Shown here piece after piece: positions 1 to 7,104 of a DNA stretch of 13,495 bases; within the stretch, counting starts at the first letter, position 1, and each line of letters starts with the position of its first letter. The translations under genes and the position numbers were made by a program. The stretch spans positions 1 to 13,495 of the forward strand of contig JADGCE010000070.1 in assembly GCA_015229095.1 (NCBI GenBank), written 5' to 3'. A model generated the notes under the pieces. It worked only from the letters and a program-made list of their open reading frames with translations. It ran no database searches and was not told the origin of the DNA. The DNA comes from Magnetococcales bacterium (GTDB lineage Bacteria; Pseudomonadota; Magnetococcia; Magnetococcales; Magnetaquicoccaceae).

Positions 1-940
1 ATCGCCGCACCTGGCCGCCCTGGTCAAGGAACCAGGCATAGGTCTCCTGCACACCCCTCTCCAGGGAGATGGTGGGCTGCCAACCCAGGGCGGTGATTTT
101 CGATACATCCAGAAGCTTTTTCATCATGCCATCCGGCTTGGAGTGATCGAACACGATCTCGCCGGAATAGCCGATCACCCGTTTGAGGAGAGCCACCAGC
201 TCGGCGATGGTGAGATCCACCCCGGCTCCGATATTGATGGTCTCCTCCTGTTCATAACGTTCCATGAGCAGAAGACAGGCATCGGCCAGATCATCCACGT
301 GCAAAAATTCGCGCCAGGGAGTACCCGTTCCCCAGATCACCACGCTCGGATCGCCGCGCAATTTGGCCTCATGCAGACGCAACATCAGAGCAGGCAGCAC
401 ATGGGCATTTTCCGGATGGAAATTGTCCCCTGGCCCGTAGAGGTTGGTAGGCATGGCACTGATGGCATTGAACCCATACTGGCGGCGATAGGCCTGGCAA
501 AGCTTGATACCGGCGATTTTGGCAATGGCATACCATTCGTTGGTGGGCTCCAGCGGCCCGGAGAGAAGATATTCTTCTCGAATGGGCTGCGGAGCCATTC
601 TGGGATAGACGCAGGAACTCCCTAGAAAAAGCAGCTTTTTGACCCCGTTGCGCCAGGCTGCATCGATGCAATTGGTCTCCACCTGCAGATTGCTGTAAAT
701 GAATTCGGCAGGATAGGTACTGTTGGCATGAATGCCACCCACCTTGGCGGCCGCCACGAAGACATAGGAGGGGCGTGTCTGAGCAAAGAAGCTCTGCACA
801 TCGGCCTGGTTGGTCAGTTCCAGTTCTGCACGGGTTCTGGTCAACAGGTTGGTGAACCCACGCCTCCGCAGAGCACGCAGGATGGCAGAACCCACCAACC
901 CCTGATGTCCGGCTACAAAAATAGCCTCTTCTTTATTCAT
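1..940 (-). CDS. fcl: GDP-L-fucose synthase, 3' end cut by window edge
   Basis: Reads leftward from ATG at 940 for 313 codons and runs off the window without a stop; the usual family length is about 320 residues, so only the last few are missing. It is an NADP-dependent SDR epimerase/reductase that turns GDP-4-keto-6-deoxymannose into GDP-L-fucose, a sugar donor for surface polysaccharide. Visible motifs: the Rossmann loop GHQGLVG at residues 11–17, the SSCVYP segment at 108–113, and the Y137-x3-K141 pair within WYAIAKIAG. Ser108, Cys110, Tyr137 and Lys141 sit one residue from the E. coli catalytic positions as I recall them. The tail contains the expected EFLHVDDLADA segment. A weak GGA lies about 7 bases before the start. 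The 112 bases between it and the upstream tRNA-Ser hold no clear promoter, so read-through from the tRNA is possible. The partner gene gmd is not in the window. The family call is very secure. Confidence 0.95.
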   Translation of the reverse strand, partial: MNKEEAIFVAGHQGLVGSAILRALRRRGFTNLLTRTRAELELTNQADVQSFFAQTRPSYVFVAAAKVGGIHANSTYPAEFIYSNLQVETNCIDAAWRNGVKKLLFLGSSCVYPRMAPQPIREEYLLSGPLEPTNEWYAIAKIAGIKLCQAYRRQYGFNAISAMPTNLYGPGDNFHPENAHVLPALMLRLHEAKLRGDPSVVIWGTGTPWREFLHVDDLADACLLLMERYEQEETINIGAGVDLTIAELVALLKRVIGYSGEIVFDHSKPDGMMKKLLDVSKITALGWQPTISLERGVQETYAWFLDQGGQVRR

Positions 941-1038
941 CTGTTTTCCAAAACACAGACTGGCCAGACCGACGCCACAGAACAATCCATCATCCAAGGC
1001 GGTGAACGCATGCGCCCCACCAGGAGGCGGTCCAGACT

Positions 1039-1056
1039 GCCACTTAAGGAAGTGGC
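1039..1056 (-). repeat. Perfect 7-bp inverted repeat overlapping the tRNA-Ser CCA end
   Basis: The arms are GCCACTT at 1039–1045 and AAGTGGC at 1050–1056, separated by AAGG. On the minus strand the first arm contains the tRNA discriminator base and the encoded CCA. A pre-tRNA reading through would pair its own CCA into this hairpin. There is no following T-run, so it is not a standard intrinsic terminator. It may be a processing or pause element, or coincidence. Confidence 0.5.
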
Positions 1057-1142
1057 GGAGGAGCAGGGATTCGAACCCTGGGTGAGGTTTCCCCCACAAC
1101 GATTTTCGAGACCGTCCCGTTCGACCGCTCCGGAACTCCTCC
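1053..1142 (-). tRNA. tRNA-Ser(CGA)
   Basis: A 90-base tRNA on the minus strand, CCA included. The acceptor arms GGAGGAG (1136–1142) and CTCCTCC (1057–1063) pair perfectly, followed by discriminator G and an encoded CCA (1053–1055). The T arm is CAGGG-TTCGAAT-CCCTG. The anticodon stem ACGGT/ATCGT (one G-T pair) encloses the loop CTCGAAA, giving anticodon CGA, which reads UCG serine codons. Between the anticodon stem and the T arm is a long extra arm with stem GTGGGG/CCTCAC around GAAA, as expected for a class II serine tRNA. The D-arm is short (CCG/CGG), also normal for this class. A promoter lies just upstream at 1175–1203. tRNA-Ser genes are common integration sites, but I see no integrase or duplicated 3' end here. 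Confidence 0.97.
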
Positions 1143-1174
1143 GTTCGAGAGTTTGCCGTCCTCTCTACCCGGCC

Positions 1175-1203
1175 ATAGTAGCCAATACCGGCATAATAAT
1201 CAA
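1175..1203 (-). promoter_or_regulatory. Sigma70-like promoter of tRNA-Ser
   Basis: Read on the minus strand: -35 TTGATT (1198–1203), a 17-base spacer, then -10 TACTAT (1175–1180). The -10 is followed by a GC-rich stretch beginning GGCCGGG, the kind of discriminator typical of stringently controlled stable-RNA promoters. A start about 7 bases downstream would leave a leader of roughly 25 bases before the mature tRNA 5' end at 1142. Confidence 0.7.
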
Positions 1204-1364
1204 TGGGTGGTTACAGCCTCTGGCAAGAGTTTTTTTCACGTTTGGAAGAGCTGCATCGCCGTCGCCATTCCCTGTCAATCCGGTGGCATGTTTTCATGAC
1301 ACACATCTCCTTTTGGGTTCCTGGCATCCGCCTGCTCCGGCCCCCATCACGGGAGGAGCACCCA

Positions 1365-1394
1365 TTTTTACAATATTTTTCAGTATTATAAAAA
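1365..1394. repeat. AT-rich inverted repeat, possible operator or promoter element
   Basis: The arms TTTTTACAATA (1365–1375) and TATTATAAAAA (1384–1394) pair at 10 of 11 positions around an 8-base centre. An A-rich stretch with several A-tracts follows to about 1421. It lies in the middle of the gene-free region upstream of gpmI. It could be a regulator site, an UP-element-like or bent segment, or simply AT-rich sequence. The stem has no GC pairs, so it is not a credible terminator. Confidence 0.4.
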
Positions 1395-1526
1395 AACAAA
1401 TAAAATAAACTAAATAAAAAACATTTCCGGCAGGATGCACGGGCCATGGCCACCCCCTGTCCAGCAGACAACCCCCTGGTTCCTCCCATCCGCCCGGCGG
1501 CATGGATTGTGCTTTCCGTTGGTCGT

Positions 1527-1547
1527 GCCCTCGACAGGTACGAGGGC
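1527..1547 (+). repeat. 7-bp hairpin in the gpmI leader
   Basis: GCCCTCG (1527–1533) and CGAGGGC (1541–1547) pair perfectly around a 7-base loop, and two G-T pairs could extend the base. No T-run follows. It lies 111 bases before the gpmI start codon and would sit in the 5' untranslated region if transcription starts in the AT block upstream. Confidence 0.4.
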
Positions 1548-1584
1548 GTATCGGGGGGGCGACCGTTCACGGCACCCGAGAGAG

Positions 1585-1617
1585 AGCTCCCCATGGAGCT
1601 GAGGGATTTTTCCGTTT
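1585..1617 (+). other. Weak attenuator-like hairpin plus T-tracts before gpmI
   Basis: AGCTCC (1585–1590) and GGAGCT (1595–1600) form a 6-bp stem with loop CCAT. The stem is followed after a short gap by T-tracts (TTTTT near 1607–1611, then TTTT). The gap between stem and T-tract is too long for a classical intrinsic terminator, so this is only suggestive of attenuation. Confidence 0.2.
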
Positions 1618-1657
1618 TCCATTTCCCGCACGCCATTTGCACCAAGTACAGGATATC

Positions 1658-3229
1658 ATGAGAGCAAAGCCCATCACCTTGGTGGTGCTGGATGGTTGGG
1701 GCGTCCGCGCAGAGACCCGGCACAACGCCATCCATCACGCCCACACCCCCAACTTTGACCGTTGGTGGCAAGAGCGACCCCACGCACTGGTGCAGACCAG
1801 CGCGGGAGATGTGGGTCTGCCGGAGGGACAAATGGGCAACTCCGAGGTGGGCCACACCAATCTGGGTGCCGGTCGCATCGTTTACCAGGATTTGACCCGC
1901 ATCAACCAAGCCATTTGGAGCGGTGGTCTGGCCGACAACCCGGCCATCGAAGAGACCATCGAAAAGGCCCTGGCCTGCCAGGGGGCCGTCCATCTGTGCG
2001 GACTGCTCTCCCCCGGCGGCATTCACTCCCACAGCGAACATTTGCTGGCAGCGGTGTTGGCGGCCAAAAACTGCCAGGCCAAAAAAATTTATATTCACGC
2101 CATTCTCGACGGGCGGGATACACCCCCCCGTTCCGCAGGGGAATACCTGCAAGCCTTCCAGGATGGACTGAAACGGATCGGAGCCGGGCGCATCGTCAGC
2201 GTCTGCGGTCGTTATTATGCCATGGATCGGGACAACCGCTGGGAGCGCGTCCAAAAGGCGTATGACATGCTGACCCTGGGCAGCGGACACCGGGCCAGCA
2301 CCCCTCTGCTGGCTCTGCAGGCCGGCTATGAACGGGGCGAAGATGATGAGTTTATCCAGCCCACCCTGGTGGTGGCCGATGGCCAGGAAGCGATCACCCT
2401 GCAAGATGGGGACGGTTTGTTGATGCTCAATTTTCGCGCCGACCGCATGCGGGAGATCTGCCACGCCCTCCTGGATCCTGCCAGCGGGGCTAGAGCCTTT
2501 CAAGGTTTTGTCCGCAGCCGCCAGCCTCGTCTGGCGGGCATGCTGACCATGACGCTCTACGAGAACAGCCTGCAACCGGTTGCCGTGGCCTTTCCACCAC
2601 AACCCCTCACCCATCTCCTGGGAGAGAGGGTCTCCCGGATGGGCTGGCGACAATTGCGGGCTGCCGAGACAGAAAAATATGCCCATGTCACCTACTTTTT
2701 TAATGGTGGCCAGGAGGCTCCCTTTCCCGGCGAAGAGCGACTGTTGATCCCATCCCCCCCGGTGGCCACCTATGATCAGCACCCCGCCATGTCGGCAGAG
2801 GCATTGACCGAAGGGGTGATTCAACGCCTTGCCCAGGATCCGTTTGATTTTGTTGTCGTGAATTATGCCAATCCCGACATGGTGGGTCACACGGGCCAGT
2901 TTGCGGCCACTGTGGAGGCCATCGCCACCGTGGACCGCTGTCTGGGCCGTCTGGCCGAGGCCGTGCTGCAGATGGGTGGAGAACTGCTCATCACCGCCGA
3001 CCACGGCAATGCCGACTGCATGTGGGATGATGAGAGCAACCAGCCCCATACCGCCCATACCAGCCATCCCGCACCGCTGATCTATCTGGGACGGCCCGCC
3101 AAACTCCGCAATGGCCGTCTGTGTGATGTCGCTCCCACCTTGCTGCAACTGCTGGAGTTGCCGCAACCCGAACAGATGACGGGTCTCCCCCTGTTGGAGT
3201 TCCCCGCGACCGGAGCGGAAAGATCATGA
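1658..3229 (+). CDS. gpmI: 2,3-bisphosphoglycerate-independent phosphoglycerate mutase
   Basis: A 523-residue cytosolic enzyme that interconverts 3- and 2-phosphoglycerate in glycolysis and gluconeogenesis, using two metal ions and a phosphoserine intermediate. It belongs to the alkaline-phosphatase fold and has the usual family length (about 510–520). Visible motifs in order: metal ligand D12 in LVVLDGWG; the catalytic Ser62 in GNSEVGHTNLGAGR; GIHSHSEH; ILDGRDTPPRS; the substrate-binding segment YYAMDRDNRWERV; NFRADRMREI; AETEKYAHVTYFFNGG; NYANPDMVGHTG; the metal pair D448/H449 in ITADHGNAD; and PHTAHTSHP. The frame is open further upstream, but ATG 1658 is chosen because the conserved N-terminus begins there and an AGGAT lies 5 bases before it. 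The stop overlaps the next gene's start (ATGA), which implies translational coupling with the EnvC-like gene. Its role beside cell-wall genes is not obvious, but this order recurs in proteobacteria. Confidence 0.97.
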   Translation: MRAKPITLVVLDGWGVRAETRHNAIHHAHTPNFDRWWQERPHALVQTSAGDVGLPEGQMGNSEVGHTNLGAGRIVYQDLTRINQAIWSGGLADNPAIEETIEKALACQGAVHLCGLLSPGGIHSHSEHLLAAVLAAKNCQAKKIYIHAILDGRDTPPRSAGEYLQAFQDGLKRIGAGRIVSVCGRYYAMDRDNRWERVQKAYDMLTLGSGHRASTPLLALQAGYERGEDDEFIQPTLVVADGQEAITLQDGDGLLMLNFRADRMREICHALLDPASGARAFQGFVRSRQPRLAGMLTMTLYENSLQPVAVAFPPQPLTHLLGERVSRMGWRQLRAAETEKYAHVTYFFNGGQEAPFPGEERLLIPSPPVATYDQHPAMSAEALTEGVIQRLAQDPFDFVVVNYANPDMVGHTGQFAATVEAIATVDRCLGRLAEAVLQMGGELLITADHGNADCMWDDESNQPHTAHTSHPAPLIYLGRPAKLRNGRLCDVAPTLLQLLELPQPEQMTGLPLLEFPATGAERS

Positions 3230-4155
3230 AAACGCACCACGCAGTGGAACAGCAGGGTCGCCGTTGGTATGGGATGATGGTGGGTATCATCGGCTGCCTT
3301 CTGCTGATCCATTGGAGCATCCCTCTCTGTGCTGCTGAAATTCGTGGGGGCAAAAAACAGCCCCACCTTGCCGAGCGCGCCCGATTGATGTATGGATTAA
3401 AGGGTGGCAAGATGCAGAGCCGCAAGCCGCAGAGGTCAACCGCTGTGGCATCCGTGCATCGACGGGTGCAGGTGCGGGCGGTCGCGGGAAATGCTCGCAT
3501 CTCTTCTGCTGTGCGAACCTCTGCCGGCAAAAAAGCGGCATCCGGGTTGCGCACGCCTTTGGTGAAAAGGCACAGCGCGGCCTTGCACGGGGGAAAAGGC
3601 AAGCGGTGGTCCGCTGCGCTGCACACGGCAGGCACGAAAAAGCAGTCCGGCAACCGGCACAAACGCCTTATGCCCCTGCAAAAAGAGAGATCAGCCGACC
3701 CGAAAAACGGGCCAGCCTCAGGGCAGGCGACGAAAGGGCTCTTTGCCGCCTCTGCCGAGCGGCGCATGGGAACCTTCACGGAACCGCTCCCGGTCCCTGC
3801 GGTGGCCCGCTCCTCCGGTCTGTTTTTCCGCGCAGCGGAAAATGGCAATGTCCTGGCCTCTTCCCGTGGTCAGGTTGTCTATGCCGGTTGGTTCCGTGGT
3901 TATGGGTTGCTGGCCATCCTGAACCATGGTGGCCGCATCTACTCTCTGTACGGGCATAACCGTGATCTGTTGGTCACCAAGGGAGAGTTTGTGGAACCTG
4001 GGCAGGTGATCGCCAAAAGTGGTAAAACAGGCTCGGTTGATGGTGTGCCGGGGCTCTATTTTGAAATTCGCAAGGGCAACAAGCCAGAAAACCCCAGACG
4101 ATGGCTGGTCAGAGAGAGACGGTACGGCGACAAAATGGCCAGTCTTCTGGAATAG
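3226..4155 (+). CDS. EnvC-like degenerate LytM/M23 factor with an unusual basic N-terminal region
   Basis: A 309-residue exported protein. Residues 12–37 form a signal peptide (Arg-Arg, hydrophobic 16–35, cleavage probably after CAA). Residues about 39–180 are low-complexity, rich in Lys, Arg, Ala, Ser, Gly and His with only a handful of acidic residues. Residues about 195–300 are an M23/LytM fold: RGQVVYAGWFRGYGLLAILNHGG, SLYGHN (240–245), then LYFEIR (277–282). In active M23 enzymes the last motif is an H-x-H zinc pair; here it is L277-Y-F279, as in E. coli EnvC, which is not a hydrolase but activates septal amidases. The first metal-ligand motif is also not recognisable. Position between gpmI and ctpA supports the EnvC assignment. 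The odd point is that canonical EnvC has a long N-terminal coiled coil that docks on FtsEX, and I see none here. It may bind wall polymers instead. It overlaps gpmI by 4 bases. Confidence 0.85.
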   Translation: MKTHHAVEQQGRRWYGMMVGIIGCLLLIHWSIPLCAAEIRGGKKQPHLAERARLMYGLKGGKMQSRKPQRSTAVASVHRRVQVRAVAGNARISSAVRTSAGKKAASGLRTPLVKRHSAALHGGKGKRWSAALHTAGTKKQSGNRHKRLMPLQKERSADPKNGPASGQATKGLFAASAERRMGTFTEPLPVPAVARSSGLFFRAAENGNVLASSRGQVVYAGWFRGYGLLAILNHGGRIYSLYGHNRDLLVTKGEFVEPGQVIAKSGKTGSVDGVPGLYFEIRKGNKPENPRRWLVRERRYGDKMASLLE

Positions 4156-4296
4156 TTGTTCAAAAGACCTGCACGATGCGTGGTTGGGCGGGTCGGTACC
4201 GGTCCGATGGTTGCAGGCCGCTTCAGCATGGCACCCGCAGGCAGCCCTCTTTCGTCTCGTGTAAAAATCGTGGGAAGTATTGGCAGGAGCTTGCTT

Positions 4297-5769
4297 ATGA
4301 AAAGTCAGTTGCGGGTGAGACGCCCGTTCTTGTTGGCCCTCGCCCTCCTGGTGGTGCTGGCCGGCCTGCATTTGGCGGCGGGCAATGTCCTGGCAGTCAG
4401 CCAGATCACCTATGAAAAGCTGCGGGTTTTCTCCGAGGTTTTCTCCCTGGTCAAACAGAATTATGTAGAGGATGTGGACGAAAAGGCCGTTCTCTACGGT
4501 GCCATCCACGGCATGTTGAAGGCCCTGGATCCACACTCCTCCTTTCTCACCCCGGAAAGCTTCAAAGAGATGCGGGTGGACACCAAAGGGGAGTTCGGGG
4601 GGCTGGGCATCGAAATTTCCCAAGCCGAGCACGGCATCCTGGTGGTCTCTCCCATCGAGGATACCCCCGCCTTCCAGATCGGTATCCGCTCCGGGGATCT
4701 GATCGTCAAGATTGATGACGACAGTGCCGAAGAGATGAATATCATGGATGCGGTCAAAAAGATGCGCGGCAAACCGGGCACCACCGTTCAGTTGACCGTG
4801 GCGCGCAAGGGGACGCCCAAGCCGTTGGTTTTCAAGATTGTTCGCGACGTGATCAAGGTGCGAAGCGTCAAGTGGCGTCTGGAGCCGGGCAATATCGGCT
4901 ATACCCGCATTGTCCAGTTCAACGAGCAGACGATGCCCCTCCTGGAACAAGCCATGGAAGAGTTGAAAAAAGAGGCAGGCAGTGAAGGGATGAAAGGGCT
5001 GGTTCTGGATCTGCGCAACGATCCCGGCGGACTCCTGGACCAGGCCGTTGAAGTGGCCGACTCTTTCCTGGAAAAAGGGTTGATCGTCTACACCAAGGGG
5101 CGCATTCCCGGCAAGGATATGTCCTTCGAGGCCCGCCCTGGCGACCTGACCAATGGCGTCCCCATCGTCGTGCTGATCAATGCCGGCTCGGCCTCGGCCT
5201 CGGAAATTGTCTCCGGCGCGCTGCAGGATCATCATCGCGGGGTGATCATGGGCACCCGCTCCTTTGGCAAGGGGTCGGTGCAGACCATCATTCCCCTCTC
5301 CGACGGTTCCGGTCTGCGGTTGACCACGGCCCAATATTATACCCCCAGTGGCCGTTCGATTCAGGCAAAAGGGATCACACCCGATGTGGTGGTCGAGGAT
5401 ATGGATCTCAGCGGCCACAAGCGGGATGAAGAGCATCGCCCCACAGAGGCCGATCTGAAAGGCCATCTCAAAAATGCGGATGGTTCCCCTGGCGATACCG
5501 AAAGCAAAGACCGCAACAAGGGGATTGAAGAGAACAAAACACAAGGCGCGGTGGATGATGCACGGGGTGGGACAACCTCCGGCAAAGAGAAAGAGGGGGA
5601 TGCCAAAAAGATCCGCAGCAAGGAAAAAATGCTGGAAGATGCCGACCGGATCACCGGGCACAGCAAGGAGGATTATCAGTTGCAACGCGCCCTGGAGCTG
5701 CTGCGTGGTTCGCAGGCGCAGCATGGTCTGCTCCTGCCAGGCAAAGAGAACACCCTGTTGGCCGGCTAG
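4297..5769 (+). CDS. ctpA: Carboxyl-terminal processing protease, S41A family
   Basis: A 490-residue envelope serine protease that cleaves periplasmic substrates near their C-termini; relatives control cell-wall hydrolases. Layout: a signal or anchor at residues 10–33, an N-terminal S41 segment (FSLVKQNYVEDVDEKAVLYG), a PDZ domain at about 98–180 beginning GEFGGLGIEI, and a catalytic domain. The nucleophile lies in GSASASE (297–303) and the general-base lysine is K325 in SFGKGSVQ, so the Ser/Lys dyad is intact. Beyond residue 369 comes an approximately 90-residue highly charged Lys/Glu/Asp/Gly linker, then the usual C-terminal helix EDYQLQRALELL (458–469). The frame is open from a TTG at 4156, but ATG 4297 is preferred: AGGAG sits 7 bases upstream and a signal sequence follows immediately. 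The 141 bases after the EnvC-like gene contain no clear promoter or terminator. yibQ follows 17 bases later. Confidence 0.95.
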   Translation: MKSQLRVRRPFLLALALLVVLAGLHLAAGNVLAVSQITYEKLRVFSEVFSLVKQNYVEDVDEKAVLYGAIHGMLKALDPHSSFLTPESFKEMRVDTKGEFGGLGIEISQAEHGILVVSPIEDTPAFQIGIRSGDLIVKIDDDSAEEMNIMDAVKKMRGKPGTTVQLTVARKGTPKPLVFKIVRDVIKVRSVKWRLEPGNIGYTRIVQFNEQTMPLLEQAMEELKKEAGSEGMKGLVLDLRNDPGGLLDQAVEVADSFLEKGLIVYTKGRIPGKDMSFEARPGDLTNGVPIVVLINAGSASASEIVSGALQDHHRGVIMGTRSFGKGSVQTIIPLSDGSGLRLTTAQYYTPSGRSIQAKGITPDVVVEDMDLSGHKRDEEHRPTEADLKGHLKNADGSPGDTESKDRNKGIEENKTQGAVDDARGGTTSGKEKEGDAKKIRSKEKMLEDADRITGHSKEDYQLQRALELLRGSQAQHGLLLPGKENTLLAG

Positions 5770-5786
5770 GACGGTAGGAATCCGGC

Positions 5787-7103
5787 TTGAATAACGGAAC
5801 ACTCCATGGCAAACGCCCCCTTTGGAGGGGGTTGAGTCTGGTTGTTGGGGTGCTGTTGCTGGCGGGATGGGGCATTCTCCTGTTGTTCGAGGAGGAAAAG
5901 TCCGTTCCAGCACCGACGGTCGGGGGGGGGCATTTCGACTCCCCGGTCGCGGGTGAGCGCGCTCCCTATCCAGCCACTCTCCGCCTGACCCTGGCAGAGA
6001 GTATTCGCCTGCCCAGCCCGGTTCAACAGCCGAATCCGGTTCAGCAACCGAATCCGGTCGCGTCACAAAAACCGCCTCCCCAAACGGCAGAGGTGGCTGC
6101 GCCTGCGCCCCCGGTGGTGGCGCCCGCTGCTGACCAAAAGGAGGCGATGCCTGCGCTCCCGCCGGCAAAAGTGCCCCCCCCCCGGCAAGAGGGAGCCGTT
6201 GCAGCGGCCCTCCTGTATGAAGAACCGCTGCCCGACACAGAAAAAAAGCTCCCTCTGCCCCCACGGCAACCGCGACAGAAGGGGAAAGCGGGTACGCTGG
6301 GATTGATCATCGATGATTTGGGATATGATCTCTCCCTTTCCAGGGCGATGGTTGCCCTGCCGGCGGACATCACGCTGGCCATTTTGCCCGGTGTGCCCCA
6401 TACGCGGGAGGTCGCCCGATTGGGCCAGGCCGCTGGTCGGGAGATCCTGCTCCACCAACCCATGGAACCTCAACGTTACCCGCGCATCGACCCTGGACCG
6501 GGGGCCCTGCTTGCCTGGATGGATGCTGCCGGTCTGCAAAAAATATTAAAAGCCAATCTGGCACAACTGCCGGAGGCGGTGGGCATCAACAATCATATGG
6601 GTTCACGGCTGACGGAAGAGGTGGCACCCATGACTGCAATAATGACCGTTCTATCGGAAAGATCGCTGTTTTTTATTGACAGCCGCACATCGGAAAACTC
6701 GATTGGCATGGCACAGGCGCAGGCCGACCATGTGCCGACAGCGGCCAGGGATGTGTTCATTGACAACGTGCCTGAAGAGGGGGCCATTCTGCGTCAACTG
6801 GCACAACTGGAGCGTTTGGCATACAAACAGGGGGGGGTGATCGGCATTGGCCATCCCTATCGTGCCACGTTGGCTGCTCTGCAACATTGGCTGCCTGCGG
6901 CGTCACAGAGGGGCATTCAAGTGGTGCGTGTCTCCCGTCTGCTGCAAAGCGGTTCCACCCAGAGCCGTGCTCCCGCCCCTGCGCCCACACGACCGGACAC
7001 GATGCGGAACCCACCCACCCACGCCGCCTCTGAGCCGGCACAACCCGGGGCACAGAGTGACCGCGCGCTCCGCAGCCACACCGCCGAAACGCCTGAGGAG
7101 TAG
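5787..7103 (+). CDS. yibQ: YibQ-type divergent polysaccharide deacetylase, membrane anchored
   Basis: A 438-residue protein. Residues 15–34 are a single N-terminal membrane segment. Residues about 35–165 are a Pro/Ala-rich spacer that includes a PVQQPN repeat. Residues about 169–386 are the divergent polysaccharide deacetylase domain: GLIIDDLGYD (172–181), the LHQPMEP segment, NNHMGSRLT, FFIDSRTSENS, DVFIDN and IGIGHPY. The fold resembles NodB deacetylases, but the true substrate of YibQ proteins is not established. Residues 387–438 are a low-complexity tail. The start is TTG at 5787: AGGAA lies 6 bases upstream, it keeps the membrane segment, and no in-frame ATG occurs before the spacer. It sits 17 bases after ctpA and one base before the next gene, so it is clearly in the operon. 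The envC–ctpA–yibQ triad is a recurrent proteobacterial arrangement and supports an envelope role. Confidence 0.92.
   Translation: MNNGTLHGKRPLWRGLSLVVGVLLLAGWGILLLFEEEKSVPAPTVGGGHFDSPVAGERAPYPATLRLTLAESIRLPSPVQQPNPVQQPNPVASQKPPPQTAEVAAPAPPVVAPAADQKEAMPALPPAKVPPPRQEGAVAAALLYEEPLPDTEKKLPLPPRQPRQKGKAGTLGLIIDDLGYDLSLSRAMVALPADITLAILPGVPHTREVARLGQAAGREILLHQPMEPQRYPRIDPGPGALLAWMDAAGLQKILKANLAQLPEAVGINNHMGSRLTEEVAPMTAIMTVLSERSLFFIDSRTSENSIGMAQAQADHVPTAARDVFIDNVPEEGAILRQLAQLERLAYKQGGVIGIGHPYRATLAALQHWLPAASQRGIQVVRVSRLLQSGSTQSRAPAPAPTRPDTMRNPPTHAASEPAQPGAQSDRALRSHTAETPEE
6018..6053 (+). repeat. Two 18-bp tandem units encoding PVQQPN
   Basis: Units 6018–6035 and 6036–6053 differ at two third-codon positions (CAA CAG versus CAG CAA), and CCGGT follows as the start of a third unit. 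They lie in the proline-rich spacer of yibQ and preserve the reading frame. They may vary in copy number between strains. Confidence 0.8.
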
Positions 7104-7104
7104 C

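Larger units (their letters stand above)
1143..1657. other. 515-base gene-free region between tRNA-Ser and gpmI
   Basis: No open frame here looks like a protein. The left part carries the tRNA promoter (minus strand, 1175–1203). The middle has an AT-rich block at about 1364–1427 with T-tracts followed by A-tracts, in sharp contrast to the GC-rich surroundings. The right part, the likely gpmI leader, has two short perfect hairpins (1527–1547 and 1585–1600). I could not find a convincing -35/-10 pair for gpmI. The AT block is the most likely place for its promoter or for a binding protein. Confidence 0.7.

Noticed and set aside
143..625. 160-codon plus-strand open frame within the fucose synthase region
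   Set aside because: It lies opposite the fcl gene, whose motifs are all present on the minus strand without frameshift.
1053..1142. tRNA-Ser as an integration site for a genomic island carrying fcl
   Set aside because: No integrase, no direct repeat of the tRNA 3' end and no change in base composition are visible on the fcl side within the window.
1211..3166. 651-codon minus-strand open frame opposite gpmI, and similar ones at 6757–8169, 9893–11173 and 11864–13183
   Set aside because: Each mirrors a confident plus-strand gene with intact family motifs; translations are low-complexity and show no domain.
3361..3760. Possible frameshift in the EnvC-like gene hiding a coiled coil in another frame
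   Set aside because: The alternative forward frames give no heptad-like sequence, and the LytM domain joins the basic region in the same frame as the signal peptide.
4156..4296. N-terminal extension of CtpA from TTG 4156
   Set aside because: ATG 4297 has a good AGGAG at 7 bases and is directly followed by a signal sequence; the extension has no family match.
3718..6264. Very long open frame (848 codons) on the minus strand, opposite envC-like, ctpA and yibQ
   Set aside because: It covers three well-supported plus-strand genes, has no recognisable domain, and is explained by GC-rich codon use leaving the antisense frame open.
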